From positions 1 through 64,000 of the forward strand of contig VZRS01012065.1 of NCBI GenBank assembly GCA_013398055.1: a stretch of DNA of 64,000 nt. Direction: 5' to 3'. Below the pieces are notes generated by a model. It was not told the origin of the DNA. It did not search any database and saw nothing but the letters and a program-made list of their open reading frames with translations. This document shows positions 55,701 through 64,000 of this stretch, in pieces; positions within the stretch are counted from its first letter, which is position 1, and the number at the start of each line of letters is the position of its first letter. The position numbers and the translations under genes were made by a program. Source of the DNA: Ifrita kowaldi (Eukaryota; Chordata; Aves; Passeriformes; Cinclosomatidae).

Positions 55701-58700
55701 AAAACCCAAACAACAAAAACTTAATTCTAGGGGAAAAGAAATAAAATAGAGTCATGATGTTCTGTAGCATGTTTCTGTGGTGAGGGTGAGGAATCCAGGA
55801 TGGAGCCAATGTCCCCAGAAGTCACTGGAGACACTCCCTGGTTTTAGAGAGTGCCAAGCCAGGCTTGAGTCAAAGTTAGCAGGCAGCACAAGTCAGAAAG
55901 CTCTGCTGGCAAAAGCGGTACAGAAGCTGACTTAACAGAAAACAACCAAATCTGCAAAACAGACTGTGAACTTCCTTTTGTAAAGCTGAGATACAGCTCT
56001 ATCTCAAAGTGCAGACAGGATTTAACTGACCCAATGACACCTATGGCAGGATTTGTGGAAGCACCTTTTCTCCTTTTCTTCTTTTTATAGATAATTTTCC
56101 CTTCTTTGCACGAACATCATACGAGGAGTAGAACTCGGGCTGTCTTTGCTGTCCAGATAGACAAAGCCGGCATCACGATGTTACAACTCCTTGTTTTTAA
56201 ACCTGGAGGAATGATACAAGTTCCTTGGGTACACCTGGAGCTCAGATCACCTGCTTTGGAAGCTAGTGAGATACTGACAGCGGGGTAATTTTGTGGGTTC
56301 ATTTTACCTCTCTGTTCATTAAAGAGGAAGCCTATGAGGATCAGATGTTCAACAGTGCCATGTTTTTATGTCTGGCGTTATACATTTCAGTGATATATGA
56401 GGTCCTTCTCCTACTTATTATGGCCATTATAAGGTTCAAAAGCACTTTCTGAGGAAAATATAAGTACATACTACATGATTTCATTCTGCAAGATAATCTT
56501 AGTAAGTGACCCTCACCAGAGATGTGTAAATGTTCTTCCTTTTTTAGAAGTCTAAAATCAGTTTTTATGGTTAAAGGATTTCATAAAGAACTTGGGGATG
56601 ATGAGGAATCAGGCAAAAACCTCAGGATTTCTGAGATAATTAGTATTTTTAAATGATGAAACAGCATGAATAAGAGTGCTACGTATTTATCTCCATGGAG
56701 AAAAACAAATTACCTGCTACTACAGAAAAACAGATTGGCTAACAACTTAGATACTTGTAAGGAATGAAAATAGTAGTGCTAGGGCAAGTGCTACCCAATT
56801 AGCAATTGGCAGAGAATGAAAATATGTTGTACTGGAGAATGCAGACTAGCAACATGCTTTACTGCACGTTACCTGCATACATAAAATAAATGCTGAGCTA
56901 GCATTATTGTCTTCATTCAAATGCCTATAATGTGCAGGAGACATAAATGGATAAGGTAGGAAAATTGTAAAACTGTAAATATAAGGAGCTGGAGACCTTG
57001 TGTTTGCCTCTCTTACATGAAACCAAACAAATGTGGGAGCAGTAGCTCATTGTTAAGATTGGAATCGGAAGCAAATACTTCGAGTAAGCCAAGGAAGCAC
57101 AGAGATTAGGAAAATATTGTGGTCAAGCAAGTAATGCAAGGATGGATACTATAAGGACTTTCTGAGGAGAGAAATTCAGGAGATGGTTTTTACATACGCC
57201 AAGAATGTGACACTGGCAGCCTTTACATCAGTGTGAAGGAAAAGTGGGAATCAGTGGTTCAAAAGGGCTTCTAGGAAAAAAAAACACAAATGGGTTCAAA
57301 AAACTGTTCAGGCAAACTGCTGTGGCTGGAGGCAGAGGAGGGAGGAAGTGAGAAGGAAGGGTTCAGGGTGAAAAGCAGTGCCACAGCTTATGGTTCCCTT
57401 AGGCCATTGGCAGGCCAGGCATGGAGGCTTGATTCCCAAGGACCAGTGCCACCATGGTCACCTCACAGGCCAAAACCAGTGTGTTGCCCTTAATCAGGAG
57501 CAAACTGGAGGAGATCTACCTCTGCTTCAGAGCTTAAGACTCATGGTAAGCTAGAGACAGCTCCGGCTGTCTTAGGAAAAGAGATCCTTCTGCAAGGTAA
57601 GAGTTAATCCTGGAAACAAGTCTGTGATCCTGGTAACTGCAAACATGTTGTGAACAGAAAGAAAAGCTAAACACATAAAGAGATCCATAAAGAAAGCAAA
57701 ATCAGTTGTAGGAAGTGGAGATGGGTGAGGGCAGTAGGTTCAGTGTGGCTAAGTAAAGATGCAAGCGATTAGGATGAGCAATAAGCAAAAGGCCTTCCAA
57801 CTATAAACAAGCTGGGGAAAGAGAACTCAGGGAAAGCCATACAAATAAGCAGCAGTGACTTAAAAAAGATATTTAGAGGAGGAAAAATAAATCTTGAACA
57901 GAGTCCTTCAGAGAGTGCTTGACAGCAGCACCGTCATGTGGCATCAGTGTTCAGAGAAGGGCACGCTGTCCCCAGCACACCCCCTCTGCCAACACTGTCT
58001 GATGAGCAAGGATGTACACTGCCATCCCTAGAGAGCAGACTGAGGTTTGGATCTCACCTGTGCAGGTGCTGGAGGCTGTGGGAGCTCTTAAGGAATACTT
58101 TATATTTTATTAATATTTTGAAATTCTTTTACACTGAGTTGATGAACAGGTTAAGAGACCATTATCTAGGATATGAAGCCTTAATCTGTCAGCTACCAGT
58201 GTTTCATAGACAATTTTTCAGCCCTCCAAGCCATGCTATTATATATATTTACATTAGAAAACATGAAGAGAAAATCCTGATAATTTTAATCATCTTATAG
58301 CCTGAACTGCTCCAGAGAGGAAAAAAAAAAAAAGAGAAAGATGCTTTTTCATTATTTCCTTTCCGGAGAAAATTAGATACCACATGGTCATAAAGCCCTG
58401 AATTGAGAGCGACAACAAGTCCCCTTTTCCAAAGATCTTACAATGTGGAAAGGATAAAAAAAATGGGTTTGTGTGTAGAGGGGATAAATGGTCTTTTCAT
58501 ATCCATAAATGCTTTATTTTTGCATGAGTCATAGTGGGTTTGAGTAAGTCCTTTAAAATGCCTCACATTTTGGCTCTGGGCATGGACATCCTCTGTCAGA
58601 AACCAAGTTTCTTAAAGCCACTCAAAGGATCTGTATGAGCTAGGGAAACTCAGAGCTGCTTCCACCACTGCAGACCCCGTGCCAGTCACTCATTGTGGCA

Positions 58701-61700
58701 GTGCTGGTGACCCTGCAGCCAGCACCACCTTGGGAGCTTCAACATGTGCACCTAAACCTGCTTGGATCACTGCAAAGGGGTGTGAGCAGGGATGCACGAG
58801 CACATCTATGGAGGGGGAGACTAACTGGTGCTAGCAACCAGTTTTGGGATCTTTGAGTGGGTTCTTTCTTTGTGTTTTTGAGTGGGTTTTGTCTTTGTGT
58901 TTTAAGGAGCGTGAGGGTTGTTCCTGTCAGGGAGGTCTGTTGTGCCAGCACTTAAACAGGATCTCTTCAGGATGCTCACACTTAATTGCTACTGTTCCGC
59001 ATTTTTGGAGTCTTTTCCAGTCCTTTTACCTAAGCCTGAAAGCTTTCAATTGTTTCCTCAGTGTTCCAGGATTGGAATCAGCTCGGGTCCCTGGGTGGAG
59101 ATATCCTCTGGGCCATGGCATTGTTGCACGAGCAGCTGTTGCTGGGACACCCGGCAGAGCTGCCCAGAGCTGTGCCAACACTGCTGTCAGGGGTCTGTGA
59201 GGGCAAATCCAGACTAAGGGGCTTGGGGACAGGAAGGAAAACACCACTGATGGGAGGCTTTGTAGCCCTCCTGGATGTCTTTTCACCAGACAAAGTTATT
59301 TCTCCATTTGTCTCCCTGGGAGAGGCAGGGAGAGGTGTGGGAAGAGCCTCCTGGAGCATGGATATCTGCTACGGCTCATGTTACAGGGTTTCGGGACCAC
59401 ATGTTTAGCTTTTTTCACTACAAGACATGCCTGAGACATGGAGAAGACCTCACAGAAAACCTGCTCTGAGTGGCTTTCCTCCTACAAATGGAGTTGCTCA
59501 GAATTGTCCTGGGAAGAGGGAGGGATTTTCAAGCAGAAACTTTGGAAGATGGCACTTTGAATCATGAAGGTAATTCCCTCACCCAGTGAGAGATCTTTTC
59601 ACCTCCCTTTTTGTCCATTTGGCCTCTTCCATTGCTGAATAAGAGTCACTAAAGCTTCTGGCACACCAGGCCTTGATGCTGAAACAAGGCTATCCCTGGG
59701 GATTTTATTGAACTACATTGAAATAAATTATACAAACAGTACAGTAGCCCTGCATTGACTGTTTGATACAAAAATCAGCTTTGTCCCATCTATGTGCCTC
59801 CCAGCACATATACAATACTTCTAATGGGAGAGTCCCACCATGGAAATGACCTGGAGAGGCTGTCCTGTCACTCAACTTTTCTTTCTTTGCAGCCACCAGG
59901 CTATGGCTGGATTTGTGCCTGACATCCTAGTGCCATCCTGCCACATATTCACATTCATTAATGAGCCTCTCTCCTATTCTGAATGTTACTTGTCACACGG
60001 GGAAGGTGAATCTGTTAAAAGGTGAGTCACGAAACAGTCAAGACCAAGGAGAAGAAGCCACTGAGACTCCCTTAACAAGCAATGGCCACATGATGCAGCC
60101 AACAGAAGGGAGTTTTCAGCAATTATAATGAAAAATCACAGCCAAGACACCAGTCAGATTTGAATTTCTCTTTTTATCTCACTACGGTGCTCTGCAGCCA
60201 AGACACCACCTAATTTAGCTAAATCCATTGTTACCCTGCCATTAGGCCCTGGAGGAGCTGCAGGTACCCTGCAGGACTCAGTGCAGACAAGAGAAGCCTC
60301 TGAGGCTGCATTTTTGCTCCATTCAATCCAACCAGTTTGCTGCCAGGCCAACATGCATGTGACACACTTAAAACCCCTTCAACCTGCATGCTCTTAGAGG
60401 ACAGTTCCTGAGTTTATGAAGATATGGCACGGCTCAATCCTGCTGGCATTTAATTGCCAGCACCCTCTGTAGCAGGTACCACAGTCACCATTCCCACCTG
60501 TTGGCTAACCCCAAAATAAGCACTGGGGCTGCTCATCCCACAGGGCATCCCACCAGGAAGTGTCTGACCCAAGGAAGCAAACCTCAGTTCAAAATAGTGG
60601 CTCGTGGCTGTGATTGATAAGGAGTACTGCCCAATCTTCCTCTCCTGGAAAAGAAACTGCTCAGCCTCCAGACCTGTCAGCAGGGTCAGATAACATAAAT
60701 TACTTGAGAAAAATAAGTGTCAGATAAATTATTTCAGAAACTGAATATGGCTAATGCAATTTGGAGAACAGCCTTGCCAAAAATAGGAGAAGAGGAAAAG
60801 CAGTAGTGAGGCCAGAACACCATCAGGTTTAGGAATAACCCAGCATGCCTTGGGCATCTGATGGATCCTCAGCAACACATGGCCAGACACACTTATTAAT
60901 TTTGAGAAAACACATCTAAAATAGGACCATCACTGTGCTTCTTTTTTAACTTCAGTCACCAGATGCAGATTTCCTTCCACAAGGGCTCAAGGACATCTGC
61001 CACCCTTCACAAAACAAACAGCAGTAGATCCTGTATGACCTTTCTTCCAGGAGCAACATGTACTTTCCACATCCACCTTTATGTCTGCCCCAGGCTGCAT
61101 GTCAGTACAGCTGTTGGGAGAGCAAAGGAAGGAAACAGAGAGCCAGGAGAGACCATGGAAGGCAGGACAGGACCAAGAGGGATCTTCACCTTCTTTGACA
61201 CTAACATCACCTCTCTCTTATCTGCCTTAGCAGCAACCCCTCATTCTTCATCCTTAAAAACCTCCTTCAATTTAACCAAAACTGAACCTCAAGGTGAAAA
61301 GCAGCAGGGACTTTAGTTTATGTTAGACTATTGTAGTCCATGGTGGTGGTGGTGAGGGTGGTAGTGGCCACGGTGCAGGGTTGCCTGAGCCTGGGTGCAG
61401 TGAGATCCTGCCAGAGCAGAGCTGAAGCAAATGCCAAAGCTGAAGCCAAGAAGGGTGACAGGAACAGGTGAAGCAACTGAAAAGTGTCTTGGGGTAGTTG
61501 TCTCCCCTGTTGTAGTCCAGAGGCAGCAGTGGGAGTTGTTCTGGTGTCTGTAGAGGGGAAAGGAGAAAGGCAGGAAGGTGAGAAGAGGATCATCCACACC
61601 AACAAGGGGGAAGGAAAAAGGGGCTCTGCATGAGCCATATGACTGCTGAATTTTTCTGTACTTTCTCCCAAATCTTGGCACTGATAAGAGAAATCCTTTC

Positions 61701-63359
61701 CCAGACCCTGCCAAGCTGACATGCCAATCAAGCTCTTTTCCATCCACATGCTGATATGTGCAATTAAAAGTTTCAGAAAGATCTAGTTAAACTTGATGGA
61801 AACAGCAGATTCTTATTTTCTACCAACCTCCCACAAAGCCTTTCAAACCTAACCTAAACTTAACATTGCCAACTCTCCTGAGATGTTTCTTGATAATGTC
61901 TTGTGATAATGGGTGTTTTTCCTAAAGCCCCAGCTCCCAAATGGAAATCATTACACAAGAATCTCAGCTTTCATTAGAAAGTAGATTTCTATCCCTCAGG
62001 GCCATGAAAGAAAGCTCAAAGTTGTGAATCAAGCAAATCATTCTGGCTTGGAAGGCCAAACAAAAGAAGCCAAGGATAACTACTGTGCCCATAGCTCAAC
62101 ACAGCTCCTGGACCAGGACAGCTGGGGCAGTCCTTGCAGGGCCATGGCCCCACTCTCAGGTAAACTGCCCTATGGCACCATGCTCTGCAAAACAAAGGTG
62201 CATAAACTTCTCTTTAGCAGTTGTTGGGTGATAGGACACCTTCATTATGCCTTATTTTGGAGTGCACAGAGGTAAAAAGAGATTCACCAATAGACGTGCA
62301 TGCACAGGCACACATCCATGTCACATATCAGGCTTGCTGGTGTAGACACAGTCACACCAACATAAAACCCAGATGAATCCATCATCCTCACAAGCATCCT
62401 ACTACAGAGATTGTTCAGTTACAATGAGGCTACAAAAATAGCCCAAAGATTCTTAGTTTTCTGATCACACTATTCAGAATAAACGTCACACAGCAAAAAA
62501 TGGCAAGTGTTGATATTTTGCCTCCTGACTTTTCTAACTAAACTCCTCCCCAAGTACAAAAAAGGAGACAGAAAGAAGCAATTTAATCCTCACCCTAATA
62601 TGAAAATACATTCAAAAGGAGAAGAAAGAACAGAATCTGAAGCTTTTACTTGGCATTTCTGTCACTCATATATACAGATTTCACTTAGGTGCATGCTTAA
62701 ACTGTTGTATTTTAATTTTTACAGCATAAACATCTGATTTTCCACACAGAAAGAGCTGGTTGTTCCCAGCTCTTTCTGCCAGTGAAGGACAGTGTTTCTT
62801 AGAGCAAGGAGATCACTGGCTTTTCTGCCAAGATGCAGCAAAACACAGAGGTAGGGGCTACACTCCTGCCCTGCTCCTGTCTTCTTCACAACAGAAGTGA
62901 ACTGCTATAGAAAAAGAGCAGGACAAGAAATTTTGGATTGCTCAAAAAGGCAAAATGTTTTGTGACCTTTGAAACAGCACTGCAGAAATCCAGCTGTCTC
63001 ATGAGCAAGCACCAGTCACAGCAGCATTAGTAAGCCATGCACTGAGGGGCTCAGCCCGATGGTTTGCTTAGGGAGGAAATTGCTCGTGTAAAAGTTTTTA
63101 AAGCTCAGCTCACATGTGCACACACCCTGCTCAGAAAAATACATTCTGAGCTTTTTCTCTTAACACTTCTCATTTTCTAACTGAGATAATTGAATGACTC
63201 AGTGAACACGGCTGGCATTAAAATCTTGGGGGAGGGAAAAGCAGAGGTAGCAAGCTCTAAATCCTCTGCCAAATCCCCTTTTCATAATTTATAGTCTGTC
63301 ACCAGTTTATCACCGAGAACTGTCCCTCTTTTTCTCAGTCTCCAGGCTCCTTTCCCAGT
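52721..63359. other. Non-coding interval
   Basis: About 10.6 kb with no recognised gene or RNA. It contains an imperfect two-copy tandem repeat at 58855-58904 and short A runs. The open frames near 59026-59408 and 61318-61749 overlap each other in several frames and show no family resemblance. MRPS28, a neighbour of HEY1 in mammals, was not recognised. Confidence 0.45.
58855..58904. repeat. Two-copy imperfect tandem repeat, about 25-bp unit
   Basis: Both units begin GAGTGGGTT and contain CTTTGTGTTTT. Confidence 0.85.
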
Positions 63360-63720
63360 GGACAGTCATGCCAGCTGTCTCGGCAGCAGGAACGTCCTTT
63401 TTTTCCCAAGCCTCGACCTGTGGGAAAATCTTCATTGGCCAGTAATTGATTCCACCCTGCCAGCTCCATTACTTTAGTCTACAGTCAAACTGCCAGCAAG
63501 CTGGAGACAGGCAGCCTCAGCCCTCCCCTGCTCCCGCTATTGAACCCACTCCTGCCCAGCCTGTTGGCTACCGGGGCTCTGAGCTGATGTGTCAGCCCGC
63601 CCTGCAATTAGCACTAATCTGAAAATTGGCCTTTGCTAGCAAAGCCAAGCACCTGACAGCTAATTGTTGATGTCAGATTGATGTGCATTTAATATAGAAA
63701 GGTTATTTATCAAAGAGTAC
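63360..63720. promoter_or_regulatory. Candidate conserved non-coding element rich in homeodomain/TALE motifs
   Basis: Contains GTGGGAAAA near 63420 (RBPJ-like), ATTGGCCAGTAATTGATT near 63434, GCAATTAGCACTAATC near 63604, a perfect 14-bp palindrome CTTTGCTAGCAAAG (63631-63644), CTGACAGCTAATTG near 63653 and GATGTCAGATTGATG near 63669. Dense clusters of this kind are typical of developmental enhancers. Conservation itself cannot be seen in one sequence. Confidence 0.35.
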
Positions 63721-64000
63721 AGGGTTTTTTTCTGTTGGTCTTGGTTTGTCCCGGGATTGCCACAGGCGCTTACAGCCCACAGACCAATAAAGATCTTATA
63801 CTTCATTTAACTTAAGGAGCCTTCTAAATACCCTTTTCAAACTCTCAGTGTAGGGCAGTTCAGTACTCATCTATTTATAGTGTTTATAAAGAAATCACTG
63901 CTAAGCAAGCAATTATTGTTTTTAGTCTCTTTTTTTGGAATCAAAATATTGGGGGGTGAAGAAAGGTTTATAACAGAATAGCAACTGCCGGCCAGCTCTG
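63721..64000. other. Non-coding right edge of the window
   Basis: AT-rich DNA with nothing recognised. It may continue the regulatory block to its left. Confidence 0.35.

Noticed and set aside
61318..61749. Overlapping minus-strand frames ending in a His-rich or Thr-rich tail
   Set aside because: The tail comes from a short GGT-rich run (CCACCACCACC on the minus strand). The remainder has no known domain.
3736..64000. Search for STMN2, MRPS28 or other expected HEY1 neighbours
   Set aside because: No exon of these proteins was recognised on either strand. They probably lie outside the window, though very short exons could be missed by eye.
1..64000. CRISPR arrays, operons, bacterial promoters, tRNA or rRNA genes
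   Set aside because: The DNA is vertebrate. No such structures were seen; the regular repeats at the left are telomere-type satellite, not CRISPR.

Overview
The window looks like nuclear DNA of a bird. The evidence is several 3' fragments of CR1 LINEs, a long terminal repeat of the avian ERVL-like type, and one spliced gene whose product is colinear with vertebrate HEY1. The species cannot be named from this sequence. The assembly contains two long N gaps (29828-30538 and 50978-51273) and four single-N joins (221, 2106, 51546, 52699). At least two of those joins sit beside perfect duplications that look like assembly errors.

Layout. 1-3735 is a composite satellite: about 17 head-to-tail monomers of roughly 190-250 bp. 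Each has a complex spacer followed by a run of degenerate CCCTAA telomere repeats, and two spacer types largely alternate (period about 430 bp). The C-rich strand points the way expected for the left end of a chromosome, but an internal telomere-like array is also possible. 3736-26531 is AT-rich non-coding DNA holding two adjacent CR1 fragments (5084-5602), a solo LTR (8607-9135), a second possible LTR (about 12130-12580), a CR1 fragment (13172-13408) and small tandem repeats.

27746-29772 (minus strand) is the only protein-coding gene I can support: HEY1, a Notch-responsive bHLH-Orange transcriptional repressor. It has five coding exons, all joints are GT-AG and in frame, and the product is 305 residues. 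The 3'UTR runs left, with possible poly(A) signals near 27524 and 26532. The 5'UTR and promoter run right into the 711-base gap, which is followed by a TGGA microsatellite.

30700-64000 lies upstream of HEY1 and holds no recognisable protein gene. It contains two CR1 fragments, a possible enhancer with a consensus RBPJ site about 7.9 kb upstream of the start codon (37440-37760), one exon-like segment with good splice sites on the plus strand (40146-40221), a GC-rich stretch with CCAAT and GC boxes (52100-52720), and a homeodomain/TALE-motif-rich block near the right edge (63360-63720). A 555-bp perfect duplication flanks a small GC-rich contig (51274-51545). That contig carries an RBPJ-type site and may be misplaced. 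STMN2 and MRPS28, neighbours of HEY1 in mammals, were looked for and not recognised.
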